A stretch of DNA of 64,000 nt from Rufibacter glacialis. Lineage in GTDB: Bacteria > Bacteroidota > Bacteroidia > Cytophagales > Hymenobacteraceae. The DNA is taken from NCBI RefSeq assembly GCF_008271745.1, contig NZ_VKKZ01000001.1, positions 62,001-126,000 of the forward strand, given 5' to 3'. Made by a program: the position numbers and the translations under genes. Positions 8,448-17,051 of this stretch are shown in pieces. The notes under the pieces are model-generated. The model did no database searches. It was not told where the DNA came from and saw only the letters and a program-made list of their open reading frames with translations. Each line of letters starts with the position of its first letter. Positions within the stretch are counted from its first letter, which is position 1.

Positions 8448-9875
8448 ATGACTGATCGCTTACCCTTGCCCGTTCTTTATCAAGTACGCACTTGGCTGCA
8501 GGGCTTGGCTATGGTAGCACTTGTGGTGGTTAGCATTGCTTCCTGCACGCCCCGCGAAGAAGAAATCACGCCCAGCGCCAGCGCCCTGCTTCGGCTGGAA
8601 GCCGATACCGTGCTCTTTGACACGGTCTTCACCCAGGCAGGCAGCGTGACCAAGCGCCTGAAAGTCTACAACCCCAACAAGAATGCCGTCAGGATCTCGG
8701 AGATCAAGGTAGGAGGGTTACAAGGATCACCTTTTCAGGTGGTGGTGAACGGGGTGCCGGGGCCCCAGGTACAGAACATTGAGCTGCGGGGCAAGGACAG
8801 CCTGCTGGTCTTGGTGAAAGCCACCATTAACCCCAACGCGCAGGAACAGCCGTTCCTGGTGCAGGATTCGCTCCTGTTCCTGACCAACGGCAACCAGCAG
8901 AAAGTAAAACTGGTGGCGTATGGGCAGAACGCGGCCTATTACCAGGGCCACTACCTCACTAGTCCCGCTGAGGTCTGGACGGCGGCCAAAGCGCACGTGA
9001 TCTATGACTCCGTCACGGTGCCAGCGGGCCAGACCCTCACCATCCAGAAAGGCAGCCAGGTGCATTTGTACCGCAACGCTAAGATAAGGGTACTGGGCAC
9101 CCTGAAGGTGGAAGGCGAGCACGAGAAGCGGGTGGTATTTCAGCAGGTGCGCAAAGAGGAGCAGTACCGCAATGCGCCCGGTCAATGGCAGGGCCTGGAA
9201 TTTTTGCCAGGCAGCCAGAACAGTGAGTTGCGCTACGTAGAAGTGAAGAACGCCGTCACGGGCCTGTACCTCAAAGCCACCGGAAACCAGGTGCCGCAAG
9301 TCACGCTTCGGCACGCTTTTCTCAAAAACATGCTGCAAACGGGTGTGCTGAGCCACGGCGGCAATGTGCGCCTGGAGAACTCCGTCATCACCAATTGCGG
9401 CGAGTACGCTTTGGCGGGCCTGGGCGGGGGCCGGTATGAGGTGGTGTTCAGCACCCTGGCCAATTACGCGAACGAGTTCATCCGGCTGGGGCCTTCTTTC
9501 CTGTTCCAGGAACGGCTGGAGGCAGGTGGCAGACTGGTGCGGGAAGGAAGGTACGCGGTACTGGTGCAGAACAGCATCTTGTGGGGGCGGCAAGCCGAAG
9601 AATTGAAGTTCAGTGACATGACGGGTTCCTCCAGCAGAAGCATCCAGCACTCCTTCCTCAAAACCCAAGCCTACCAAAGGGAGTTTGACAAAAACGGCAA
9701 TAAAATCAACGTAGACCCTTTGTTCCGGGACGCGCCCAAGTTCGATTTCCAGCTCATCAAACTATCGCCGGCCAACGCCGCCGGGGCTCCGGTGTCCGGA
9801 ATCACCGTTGATTATGAGAACAAACCCCGTGACGCGCAAAAGCCCGACGCCGGCGCATTTGAAGTAGAATACTAA
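8448..9875 (+). CDS. Lipoprotein with predicted right-handed beta-helix
   Basis: 475 aa. A hydrophobic signal ends in a lipobox-like VSIASC (Cys near residue 33), so it should be a lipoprotein. Residues about 50-150 look like an immunoglobulin-like domain (LEADTVLFDTVFTQAGSV, VYNPNKNAVRISEI). The rest has repeated short strands typical of parallel beta-helices (IQKGSQVHLYRNAKIRVLG, LEFLPGSQNSELRYVEVKNA, VRLENSVITNCGEYAL), ending in DYENKPRDAQKPDAGAFE, the common closing motif of PbH1-repeat proteins. No catalytic residues can be assigned. It is separated from the next gene by only 13 bp, so it is probably cotranscribed with the YjbQ-like gene. Surface carbohydrate binding or adhesion is possible but unproven. 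Confidence 0.75.
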   Translation: MTDRLPLPVLYQVRTWLQGLAMVALVVVSIASCTPREEEITPSASALLRLEADTVLFDTVFTQAGSVTKRLKVYNPNKNAVRISEIKVGGLQGSPFQVVVNGVPGPQVQNIELRGKDSLLVLVKATINPNAQEQPFLVQDSLLFLTNGNQQKVKLVAYGQNAAYYQGHYLTSPAEVWTAAKAHVIYDSVTVPAGQTLTIQKGSQVHLYRNAKIRVLGTLKVEGEHEKRVVFQQVRKEEQYRNAPGQWQGLEFLPGSQNSELRYVEVKNAVTGLYLKATGNQVPQVTLRHAFLKNMLQTGVLSHGGNVRLENSVITNCGEYALAGLGGGRYEVVFSTLANYANEFIRLGPSFLFQERLEAGGRLVREGRYAVLVQNSILWGRQAEELKFSDMTGSSSRSIQHSFLKTQAYQREFDKNGNKINVDPLFRDAPKFDFQLIKLSPANAAGAPVSGITVDYENKPRDAQKPDAGAFEVEY

Positions 9876-9888
9876 TCCCTTTTCGCTT

Positions 9889-10311
9889 ATGAAGTGGTTC
9901 CAGAAAACGCTCCGTCTGCCGGCCGTGAAACGCGGCTTTCACCTCATCACCGACTTGCTGGAGGCGCAGCTGCCTGAACTGGAGGAAATAGAAGTAGGGC
10001 TGGCGCATATCTACATCCAGCACACCTCGGCCAGCCTTTCCATCAATGAGAACGCTGACCCAACCGTGCGCCACGACTTTGAGCAGCACTTCAACCGCAT
10101 GGTGCCCGAGAACGCCCCCTACTACCGCCACACCCTGGAGGGGCCTGATGACATGCCCGCGCACATCAAAGCTTCTCTCATGGGGGCTTCCGTGTCCGTA
10201 CCCATCACCAGAGGGCAATTCAACCTGGGCACCTGGCAGGGCATCTACCTCTGCGAGCACCGCGACCACGGCGGCAAGCGCACCGTGGTGGTGACGCTGC
10301 AAGGGCAATAG
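9889..10311 (+). CDS. YjbQ/UPF0047 family protein
   Basis: 140 aa, the normal size of the family. Signature stretches are HIYIQHTSASLSINENADP, VRHDFEQHFNRMVPE and GQFNLGTWQGIYLCEHRDHG, which carry the conserved His, Asn, Asp and Glu residues that coordinate metal in YjbQ structures. Some members show weak thiamine phosphate synthase activity, but the physiological role is not settled. It starts 13 bp after the lipoprotein gene and is probably translated from the same transcript. No thiamine genes are nearby, so context gives no support for a thiamine role. Confidence 0.9.
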   Translation: MKWFQKTLRLPAVKRGFHLITDLLEAQLPELEEIEVGLAHIYIQHTSASLSINENADPTVRHDFEQHFNRMVPENAPYYRHTLEGPDDMPAHIKASLMGASVSVPITRGQFNLGTWQGIYLCEHRDHGGKRTVVVTLQGQ

Positions 10312-10396
10312 CCGCTTCACTTACTCTCCGGGTCCGTGCTTCCTCTTCAACTGCGCAGGCTTGAAATTACTTTCTTCCTAAATAATATTTTATTGT

Positions 10397-10410
10397 TGCA
10401 ATCGGTTGCA
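10397..10410. promoter_or_regulatory. LacI-family-type operator before xylanase gene
   Basis: TGCAATCGGTTGCA is a near-perfect inverted repeat around a central CG, the classical shape of LacI/GalR-family operators. It lies 94 bp before the GH10 ATG in an AT-rich stretch (10375-10435) suited to a promoter. No regulator gene is adjacent, so the cognate repressor would be encoded elsewhere. Confidence 0.55.
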
Positions 10411-10503
10411 GTTAGGTGAAAACTATCTAACTTGAGGTAATGCTTTGTCTGTGAGGAGGTAAAAGTCCGTAGAAGAAGCAGTATTCACTCTTAACTGCGT
10501 CAC

Positions 10504-11778
10504 ATGCCACACCTTTACCGCCTCTTTTTGTTGACCCTGGCTTTTTGTGGCCTGCAAGCCACCAGCCACGCCCAGACCGGGCCCATTGCGCAAGGGAAGC
10601 CTAAGTTCCTGGGCAATATCTTCAGCAGCGCCCAACTGCCCGGCTTCAACCAATACTGGAACCAGGTAGTCCCCGAGAACGCCGGTAAATGGGGAAGCGT
10701 GGAAAACACCAGAGACGTCATGAACTGGACCGAGCTGGATGCGGCCTACAAACTGGCCAAAGACAACGGCTATCCGTTCAGAATGCACGTGCTGGTCTGG
10801 GGAAACCAGCAACCCGCCTGGATTGAAACGTTGTCTTCAGCGGAGCAATTGGAGGAAATCAAAGTGTGGTTTGAGGCAGTGGCCCAACGCTACCCCGCCA
10901 TTGACTTCCTGGAAGTGGTGAATGAGCCTATCAATGACCCGCCTACCACGCCGGGCAGCGGCGGCGGAAATTACGCCAAGGCCCTGGGCGGCAGCGGAGC
11001 CTCTGGCTGGGAATGGGTGGTGGCCTCTTTCAGGTTAGCGCGGCAATATTTCCCCAAAACTACTAAGCTCATGATCAATGAGTACAGCCTCACCAACAGC
11101 AGCAGCCGCGCTGCTACGTATGTGGGCATCATCAACCTGCTGAAGGCCGAGAACCTGATTGATGCCGTGGGCATACAAGGGCACTACTTTTCTACCAAAG
11201 GCATTGCGAACCCTACCCTCACCAGCAACCTGAATCTGATTGCCGCCACCAATTTGCCCATTTACATCACAGAGATGGACATTGATGACCGCGCTGGCAC
11301 GCAGCCCCCCGCAAACCAGACCGTGGCAGACCAATACCAGCTAGACGAATACAAGCGGATCTTCCCGCTTTTCTGGGAACACCCCTCCGTCCGGGGGATT
11401 ACGCTGTGGGGGTACCGCCCGGGCATGTGGCGCACCGAACAGGGTGCCAACCTCATCAGAAGCAATGGCGAGGAACGGCCTGCCCTTACCTGGCTCCGGG
11501 CCTACGTGGCGGCTACCTTGACCGCTTCTAAAGAAGAGGCACTTCCTACGTGGCAGGTCTATCCTAACCCCGTAACCCAGCAGCGCCTGATTTTTACAGG
11601 ATTGGGAAAAAAGAGCCTGCTCAGCATTGTAGACATGAAAGGCACCCTCTTGAAAAAGATGGAGGTGAAAGGCCTTGCCGCTCAGGAAGAAATTGCCTTA
11701 GACCTTCCGCCGGGCATGTACATCCTTCGGGTGCAGCAAGGTGATTTGGTGGCCACCAGAAAGGTAGTAGTGCAGTAA
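10504..11778 (+). CDS. Secreted GH10 endo-xylanase with T9SS sorting domain
   Basis: 424 aa. The signal peptide ends near ATSHAQ (about residue 23). The GH10 TIM barrel carries both catalytic glutamates: acid/base Glu141 in VVNEPI and nucleophile Glu257 in ITEMDI. Other family landmarks are VPENAGKWGSVE, FRMHVLVWGNQ and GITLWGY. After the barrel, residues about 353-424 (QVYPNPVTQ to RKVVVQ) form a type A T9SS C-terminal sorting domain, so the enzyme should be exported through type IX secretion and anchored or released at the surface. The barrel is short for GH10 and no carbohydrate-binding module is present. A LacI-type operator upstream suggests sugar-dependent control. Substrate is inferred as xylan from the family. 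Confidence 0.93.
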   Translation: MPHLYRLFLLTLAFCGLQATSHAQTGPIAQGKPKFLGNIFSSAQLPGFNQYWNQVVPENAGKWGSVENTRDVMNWTELDAAYKLAKDNGYPFRMHVLVWGNQQPAWIETLSSAEQLEEIKVWFEAVAQRYPAIDFLEVVNEPINDPPTTPGSGGGNYAKALGGSGASGWEWVVASFRLARQYFPKTTKLMINEYSLTNSSSRAATYVGIINLLKAENLIDAVGIQGHYFSTKGIANPTLTSNLNLIAATNLPIYITEMDIDDRAGTQPPANQTVADQYQLDEYKRIFPLFWEHPSVRGITLWGYRPGMWRTEQGANLIRSNGEERPALTWLRAYVAATLTASKEEALPTWQVYPNPVTQQRLIFTGLGKKSLLSIVDMKGTLLKKMEVKGLAAQEEIALDLPPGMYILRVQQGDLVATRKVVVQ

Positions 11779-11887
11779 ACGGCTGTTCTGTTACATACTT
11801 GGCCATGCCTTCATTAACCTAAACCTTTGGGTAAAACCCCTGACACCAGGAACCAGGCAATCAAAGCCGGCTTGCTGAAACAAGGTT

Positions 11888-14158
11888 TCAGGCCTGTTCT
11901 GAAGGAAGTAAGGTTAAAGTAGCTCTCCCAGGGATTTGGGAATGCCCCATCTGGCCAAAATGAACGGTGAAGGTGGTGCCTTTCCCTACCTGGCTGTCTA
12001 CCGTTATGCTGCCGCCCAACGCTTTTACCTGCATGTTGGTAAGGTAAAGCCCCAAGCCTTTGGAGTGTTCTGTGCGGTGAAAAACCTTGTACAACCCAAA
12101 CAGCTTGTCGCCCACCTTGTTCAAATCCATGCCCAGGCCGTTGTCACTAACTGCCAGGTGCAGGGTGTTACCTGTACGCCAGCTCTTGACTCTGACCACT
12201 GGTGGCCGGTCTGGTGAACGGTATTTCAGCGCATTGGAGATGAAATTATGCAGTATGCTTTCTACATAAAGCCTTGGCATAAAAAGAGTAAGCACCTCCA
12301 ATTCAGTCACCACCTGAGCCCCGGTTTGCTCTATGGTAGCAGCCAGGTTCTGGGTCTCCTTTTCAATGAGTTCCGCCAAAGACACTTCCTCATGAAGAAG
12401 TTGCTGCACCAGGTGCGTCTTCAGGATGACATTCACATCCTCAATGGTTTCTCCTATGTTGTCACTGATCCGCTTTACGCTTTCCATGGCGTACACGGCC
12501 CTTTCCTGCACGGGCTCATCAGTATAGTACTGGTGCAGGGCTTTGATATTGGCAAGCGGCGCCCTGAGGTTGTGGGCAATGATATAGGCAAAGTCCTTTA
12601 ACTGCGCGTTTCTGGTGCGTAACTGATCTGCGTTGAGTTGTAGCTCCTGGTTCAGGCTGTGTAATTCCGCCGCCTGGTTCCTTAGCCTGATGGCGATAAG
12701 GTCTTTCAGTAACATCTGCGCGACCTCTACCTCATTCTGGGTCCAGGGCAGTGATTTGCCTTTGATGACCTCTTCCCATTTCTCAAATGACTTTCTGGGG
12801 TGCAGGCGCAGGCCCTCGCCTACCTGTGGCTTCTGCGGATTGCCCGCCCAGGCCTTGATCTCTTTTATCTCGGGCTTAAAGAACAGCAGGTATTCCTGGT
12901 TGTAGCGGGAGATCTCCAGCGCCAGCAAACCACTGGCCACTTCTTTCAAAGCCGCCGCCGCGGGCCATTCCACAGACAACTGGCGAGTGAAGAACACCCC
13001 CTCAGACACCTGCTCAGAAAGCCATTTCACCAGCCCTCTGATTTCCTCCTGCGGTGGGGTATGGCCAACGGTAGTCAGGGCGCCATCTAACAAGAGAGCG
13101 GCCCCATGGCTTTCTGTGATTTCCAGCAACGTGGGCGTCTGCCCAAACAGACCCTGAGGTATGCTAAGGCCGCTGCCCAAACGTTTTACCAGGGTGCGCT
13201 TAACCTGCCTGTATTGGTTAAACTGCTCGTGGTCCCGTTTCTCCATGATAGAGGCGATCACAGTCCCCAGGGTTTTGGCCACCAGGTCACCTAACTGCCG
13301 CCGCCAGACCTCAATATAGGCGGGCTTTATGTTATGGCACGCCACCACGCCCCAAAGTTGGTTCTTCACCAGAATAGAGAAGGAGATGGTGGCCGCCACG
13401 CCGGCATTCCGGAGGTACTCTAAGTGGATCTCAGAAGGATTACGCAATTCAGAGCGCAGGATATTGGTGGGCTCTCCGGTACCGGGGTTGTAGTACGGGA
13501 AAATCTCCACCGCCTGGGCATTCACATCCGGGATCTGCCGCACGTGTTTCTGCCGCAGCAATTCCCGGGCCGGGGCCGGAATGTCAGTGGCCGGGAAATG
13601 ATGCCCTACAAAAGACGGCACATCCGGCGCACAACTCTCGGCAATCACATCAGAGTTCCATTCCTGGTCAAACCGGGTGATGTCCACGCGGTCATACTGC
13701 AGAATTTCCCGAAGGGTATGGGCCACAGCCTCGGCCACTTCCTCCAGGGTGAACAAGGCGTTCAGGCGGTTGTGGAGTTGGCTGAGAAGGGTGTTTTGGT
13801 GCATCTTCTCCGCATCTGGGCAGGGGGCTGCGGGCTCACATTCCAGAAGGAGTTTTGAACCCGTTTTCTGAAGAAAGGCCACAAACGGGGTGCCGCTTAA
13901 AGAGAGAAAATAGGTACCGGGCACCTGTGGGTCAAAAGAAGTGTCTGCAGGCCCAAAAAGATTCCGCAGGGGCTTGCCCAAGACTTGTTCCAAGGCCAGG
14001 GGCAGGTAATCTCCCACATTCTTACTGGCCTGTTCAACCTGCAGACTGATTGGGTCTAACACCAGCAAAAAACCATGGGGTTGGATGCGCCCAATCAGGT
14101 GAATGGGTTCACTGTCACAGTTAGAAAGGTCAACGTGATAATTATGGTAGTTTTGCAT
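11888..14158 (-). CDS. Bacteriophytochrome sensor histidine kinase
   Basis: 756 aa with the order PAS-GAF-PHY-HisKA-HATPase. Cys14 (DLSNCDSEPIHLIG) is at the usual bilin-attachment position of bacterial phytochromes. The GAF domain has PATDIPAPAR with the key Asp, EIHLEYLRNAGV and VVACHN with the two chromophore-contacting His. The PHY tongue is present as WAGNP and PRKSFEKW. The kinase shows phosphoacceptor His529 in AHNLRAPLANI, an N-box (HNFISNALKY), DNGLGMD and KGLGLYLTN. It should bind biliverdin and sense red/far-red light. There is no response regulator or heme oxygenase beside it; an IsdG-like monooxygenase is divergently encoded 157 bp away. The output partner is unknown. Confidence 0.95.
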   Translation of the reverse strand: MQNYHNYHVDLSNCDSEPIHLIGRIQPHGFLLVLDPISLQVEQASKNVGDYLPLALEQVLGKPLRNLFGPADTSFDPQVPGTYFLSLSGTPFVAFLQKTGSKLLLECEPAAPCPDAEKMHQNTLLSQLHNRLNALFTLEEVAEAVAHTLREILQYDRVDITRFDQEWNSDVIAESCAPDVPSFVGHHFPATDIPAPARELLRQKHVRQIPDVNAQAVEIFPYYNPGTGEPTNILRSELRNPSEIHLEYLRNAGVAATISFSILVKNQLWGVVACHNIKPAYIEVWRRQLGDLVAKTLGTVIASIMEKRDHEQFNQYRQVKRTLVKRLGSGLSIPQGLFGQTPTLLEITESHGAALLLDGALTTVGHTPPQEEIRGLVKWLSEQVSEGVFFTRQLSVEWPAAAALKEVASGLLALEISRYNQEYLLFFKPEIKEIKAWAGNPQKPQVGEGLRLHPRKSFEKWEEVIKGKSLPWTQNEVEVAQMLLKDLIAIRLRNQAAELHSLNQELQLNADQLRTRNAQLKDFAYIIAHNLRAPLANIKALHQYYTDEPVQERAVYAMESVKRISDNIGETIEDVNVILKTHLVQQLLHEEVSLAELIEKETQNLAATIEQTGAQVVTELEVLTLFMPRLYVESILHNFISNALKYRSPDRPPVVRVKSWRTGNTLHLAVSDNGLGMDLNKVGDKLFGLYKVFHRTEHSKGLGLYLTNMQVKALGGSITVDSQVGKGTTFTVHFGQMGHSQIPGRATLTLLPSEQA

Positions 14159-14315
14159 GCGGTTCCTACATCCTGGGCAGAGATGTTAGCGCCTTATAAA
14201 GGGTAGGGAAAATCAGTCAGGATAGAAACGCCCCAAATTCGCTAACTTACAGCTTTTCCTTCACCCATCACTTGGCGGCCTTTGCCAGTGCAAAGCTAGT
14301 CTTTAATTCTATTGT

Positions 14316-14615
14316 ATGTTCGTTTCCCTCAGTTCGTTTACCATCGCCAATGACACCGAAGCCAGTGTAAAAGAGGCTTTTAGAAATAGACCCCACCTGG
14401 TGGACAACGCACCCGGTTTCCAGAGGCTGGAGGTGTTATCGCCGCAGGACAACCCCAATGAGATCTGGCTTATGACGTACTGGGACGACGAGGAAAGTTT
14501 CAAGACCTGGTACAAAAGCCACCAGTACCAGGATTCGCACAAGGGCATTCCCAAAGACACCAAACTGGTACCGGGCAGCGTGAAAATCCGGTATTTCTCT
14601 AAAATCACTGAATAA
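14316..14615 (+). CDS. ABM/IsdG-like monooxygenase
   Basis: 99 aa, a ferredoxin-like alpha-beta barrel of the antibiotic biosynthesis monooxygenase superfamily. The stretch TYWDDEESFKTWYKSHQY followed by DSHKG closely resembles the heme-degrading IsdG/HmoB branch: a Trp and a His occur at the spacing of the heme-contacting Trp and the axial His. The Asn found near the N-terminus of IsdG is not obvious; the aligned position is Ser (VSLSSFTI). Heme degradation is therefore plausible but not assured. It is divergent from the phytochrome gene with a 157-bp shared upstream region. It could equally be a quinol or generic ABM monooxygenase. Confidence 0.75.
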   Translation: MFVSLSSFTIANDTEASVKEAFRNRPHLVDNAPGFQRLEVLSPQDNPNEIWLMTYWDDEESFKTWYKSHQYQDSHKGIPKDTKLVPGSVKIRYFSKITE

Positions 14616-14630
14616 ACGGAACAGGAAGAC

Positions 14631-15254
14631 TTAGCGGCCGGGCACCACTTCCCCGGTTACACTATAGTGGTCTGCCTCCATCAGAAGCAGTTTCTGCATT
14701 TCATCCAACTGGTACCGGGTCAGGCGCCCCGGTGCGCCCGAGCGGGCCTCCAGGTGCATTCGTTTCCGGGTTTTGAAGAGCATGTTTTCCTGCACAATAG
14801 TAGCTTGCAGCCGCACCAACTGGTCCTGGGAATCCAAGGTATAGGTGACTTCCTGCACATTGGTGGCGGCATCTTCTTTGGCCTGATAGCGCAGCACCTG
14901 CTGCCCTAGCGCATTGGTAGACTCCGTTTGGGTGAAAAGTCCCTTTAGAGCTGGCTTGTTGATGTCAGCATCAGCAAAGGGTGCCAATTCCTCTGCCCAG
15001 TTAAGCGCCTCAATGATTTTTGACTCTTTTTTGGCACCCGCCTCAGAAACGGTTTTATGGCTGGCTGCTTTCTGCTGCTGCAAGGCCTGAGCTTCCTGGT
15101 CCAGGAAACCCACCAGATCATAGGCCTGGTGCGTGCTCTGCATCACGGGAGCTATGGTCTCGTCTTGGCAGGAGGTTGCCCCCATCCAGAAAGCAGCAAG
15201 CAAAACCAGGTTTGAGGTCTTACACCAGGAAGAAGCAGAGAAAAGCACAGACAT
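14631..15254 (-). CDS. Hypothetical lipoprotein
   Basis: 207 aa from the ATG at 15254. The frame is open upstream to 15371 but that extension would cross the strong hairpin at 15313-15360, so the shorter start is preferred. It begins with MSVLFSASSW, a hydrophobic run and the lipobox-like GATSC. The mature part is rich in Gln, Ala and Glu (FLDQEAQALQQQKAA) and contains VTYTLDSQDQLVRLQATIVQ and RLTRYQLDEMQKLLLMEADH, suggesting a small beta-sheet domain. I do not recognise the family. It lies downstream of gpmI on the same strand but after a terminator, and converges with the IsdG-like gene, leaving a 15-bp gap. Confidence 0.65.
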   Translation of the reverse strand: MSVLFSASSWCKTSNLVLLAAFWMGATSCQDETIAPVMQSTHQAYDLVGFLDQEAQALQQQKAASHKTVSEAGAKKESKIIEALNWAEELAPFADADINKPALKGLFTQTESTNALGQQVLRYQAKEDAATNVQEVTYTLDSQDQLVRLQATIVQENMLFKTRKRMHLEARSGAPGRLTRYQLDEMQKLLLMEADHYSVTGEVVPGR

Positions 15255-15312
15255 AGAAAAACAGAAAAGAAAGTTCAGGTGTATTTGGCCTGTTTTACGC
15301 AAAACAGCATAG

Positions 15313-15360
15313 AAACGGAGGCAGAAGAAAGCAAGGGTGCTCTTTTCTGCCTCCGTTTTT
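15313..15360. terminator. Hairpin terminator between gpmI and lipoprotein gene
   Basis: AAACGGAGGCAGAA pairs with TTCTGCCTCCGTTT across an 18-nt loop. It lies 15 bp past the gpmI stop (minus strand), so it most likely ends gpmI transcription. The T-run is stronger on the plus strand. Confidence 0.75.
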
Positions 15361-15375
15361 AGAAAAGGCATCTTC

Positions 15376-16911
15376 CTATACGATAGAAGGCATAAGCAGA
15401 GACGTGCCTGTCATCTCTGCCGGGGCCGGTACATCTAGCAGAGCCAGCACGGTAGGGGCAATATCGCCTAGTTTGCCGTCCATCAGTTCCCCTTTGTACT
15501 CTTCATCGGCTAAGATGATAGGTACCAGGTTGGTGGTATGGGCGGTGTTGGGCGTACCGTCTGGGTTGCGCATCATGTCGGCGTTGCCGTGGTCTGCGAT
15601 GATGATGGAGGCGTAGCCATGCGCCAGGGCAGCGGTCACCACGGCCTGGGCACATTGGTCCACGGTTTCCACGGCTTTCACGGCGGCCTCAAACACCCCG
15701 GTATGGCCCACCATGTCGGGGTTGGCGAAGTTGAGGCAGATGAAATCGGCGGTCTCGGCCTCAATCTCCGGCACAATGGCGTCTCTGATGTCAAAGGCGC
15801 TCATCTCGGGCTGCAGGTCATAGGTAGCCACCTTAGGCGAAGGGCACAGCAGGCGTTTCTCCCCATTGAACGGCAACTCGCGGCCGCCGGAGAAGAAGAA
15901 GGTTACGTGCGGGTATTTTTCTGTCTCCGCAATCCTGATCTGGGTTTTGCCGGCTCTTTCCAGCACTTCGCCCAGCGTGTTGGCCAGATTGTCTTTGTCA
16001 AAGATGGGCTGCACGCCCACAAAGGTATCGTCGTAATTGGTGAGGGTGTAGTACCGCAGGCTCAGCGGGTGCATGTCCTGCTCGGGGAAGGCGCGCTGGG
16101 TCAGGGCCTGGGTGATCTCGCGGCCCCGATCAGTCCTGAAGTTAAAGCAGATGACCACGTCGCCCTCCTCTATATGGGCCATCGGCTCGCCGTTCTCATT
16201 CAGGCAGACAATGGGTTGGATGAACTCATCGGTGACGCCGTTGTCATATGACTCCTGCAGGGCCTCGCGCCAGTTGACAGAGGCTCTTCCCTGGCCGTGC
16301 ACCAACAGGTCATAGGCCAGTTTCACGCGCTCCCAACGGTTGTCGCGATCCATGGCAAAGTAACGGCCAATGATAGAGGCAATCTTTCCGCCGGTGGTGT
16401 TCAGGTGGTTCTGCAGGTTGGTGAGGTAAGCGAGCCCGCCTTTGGGGTCGGTGTCACGGCCATCGGTGAAAGCGTGCACATACACGTTCTCCAGGCCTTG
16501 CTCCTGTGCCAAGGAGCACAGAGCTTTGAGGTGCTCAATATGCGAATGCACGCCGCCGTCTGACACCAGGCCAATGAAATGCACCGGCTTGCCGTTTTCG
16601 CGGGCGAATTGGAAAGCATCCTGCAATACCGGGTTCTGGCCCAGGGTCTTCTCCCTGATGGCTACGTTCACCTTCACCAGATCCTGGTACACCACGCGCC
16701 CGGCCCCCAGGTTCATGTGACCCACCTCAGAGTTGCCCATCTGGCCTTCGGGCAAGCCCACAGCCTCACCGGAGGCCTCCAGGCGGGCATGCGGGAAGCG
16801 GTGGAACAGTGAATCCATGAAAGGGGTATTGGCGTGCGCGATCGCCGACACGGACGGGTCTGTTCCCAAACCCCATCCGTCTAGAATCATCAAAAGTACC
16901 TTTTTGCTCAT
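15376..16911 (-). CDS. gpmI: 2,3-bisphosphoglycerate-independent phosphoglycerate mutase
   Basis: 511 aa, full length. It interconverts 3- and 2-phosphoglycerate in glycolysis and gluconeogenesis with two Mn ions. The alkaline-phosphatase-like metal site starts with ILDGWGLG (Asp11), the phosphorylated nucleophile is Ser61 in MGNSEVGHMNLGAGR, and further landmarks are HSHIEHLKAL, DGRDTDP, NFRTDRGREIT, FFFSGGRE, NFANPDMVGHTG and IADHGNADMM. It is cytoplasmic. It is divergent from the DUF4783 gene. A TATCTTTA box lies only 6 bp upstream of the ATG, so the message may be leaderless or nearly so. Confidence 0.97.
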   Translation of the reverse strand: MSKKVLLMILDGWGLGTDPSVSAIAHANTPFMDSLFHRFPHARLEASGEAVGLPEGQMGNSEVGHMNLGAGRVVYQDLVKVNVAIREKTLGQNPVLQDAFQFARENGKPVHFIGLVSDGGVHSHIEHLKALCSLAQEQGLENVYVHAFTDGRDTDPKGGLAYLTNLQNHLNTTGGKIASIIGRYFAMDRDNRWERVKLAYDLLVHGQGRASVNWREALQESYDNGVTDEFIQPIVCLNENGEPMAHIEEGDVVICFNFRTDRGREITQALTQRAFPEQDMHPLSLRYYTLTNYDDTFVGVQPIFDKDNLANTLGEVLERAGKTQIRIAETEKYPHVTFFFSGGRELPFNGEKRLLCPSPKVATYDLQPEMSAFDIRDAIVPEIEAETADFICLNFANPDMVGHTGVFEAAVKAVETVDQCAQAVVTAALAHGYASIIIADHGNADMMRNPDGTPNTAHTTNLVPIILADEEYKGELMDGKLGDIAPTVLALLDVPAPAEMTGTSLLMPSIV

Positions 16912-16916
16912 GCGCG

Positions 16917-16924
16917 TAAAGATA
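16917..16924 (-). promoter_or_regulatory. Possible -7 box TATCTTTA of gpmI
   Basis: On the minus strand GTATCTTTA sits 5-13 bp before the gpmI ATG and fits TAnnTTTG except for the last base. If used, transcription would begin at or next to the start codon. Confidence 0.4.
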
Positions 16925-16976
16925 CAAGGCTGCCCGGAAAAAGAAGCGTCTGCGGTAGCAATATGGAGATTTGGTG

Positions 16977-16984
16977 TATCTTTA
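16977..16984 (+). promoter_or_regulatory. Possible -7 box TATCTTTA towards DUF4783 gene
   Basis: A plus-strand GTATCTTTA, identical to the gpmI box, 68 bp before the DUF4783 ATG. It may be a housekeeping promoter in addition to the sigma-54-like site at 17007-17022. Confidence 0.3.
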
Positions 16985-17006
16985 AGGGCCTGAACTTATC
17001 TGCCTT

Positions 17007-17022
17007 TGGCATAGTTTTGGCA
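17007..17022 (+). promoter_or_regulatory. Sigma-54-type -24/-12 promoter
   Basis: TGGCATAGTTTTGGCA aligns with the RpoN consensus TGGCAC-N5-TTGCW: the GG of the -24 element and the GC of the -12 element are present at the exact spacing. The expected transcription start is near 17033, about 19 bp before the ATG at 17052. Confidence 0.5.
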
Positions 17023-17051
17023 TAGAACAGGTATAACTTGCTTACAAAAAC

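Noticed and set aside
10504-11778. Polysaccharide utilisation locus around the xylanase
   Set aside because: No SusC/SusD pair, hybrid sensor or other glycosidase next to it; the TonB receptors in the window are of metal type and lack SusD partners.
14631-15371. Longer start at 15371 for the lipoprotein
   Set aside because: It would place the start upstream of the gpmI terminator hairpin and bury the lipoprotein signal 40 residues in.
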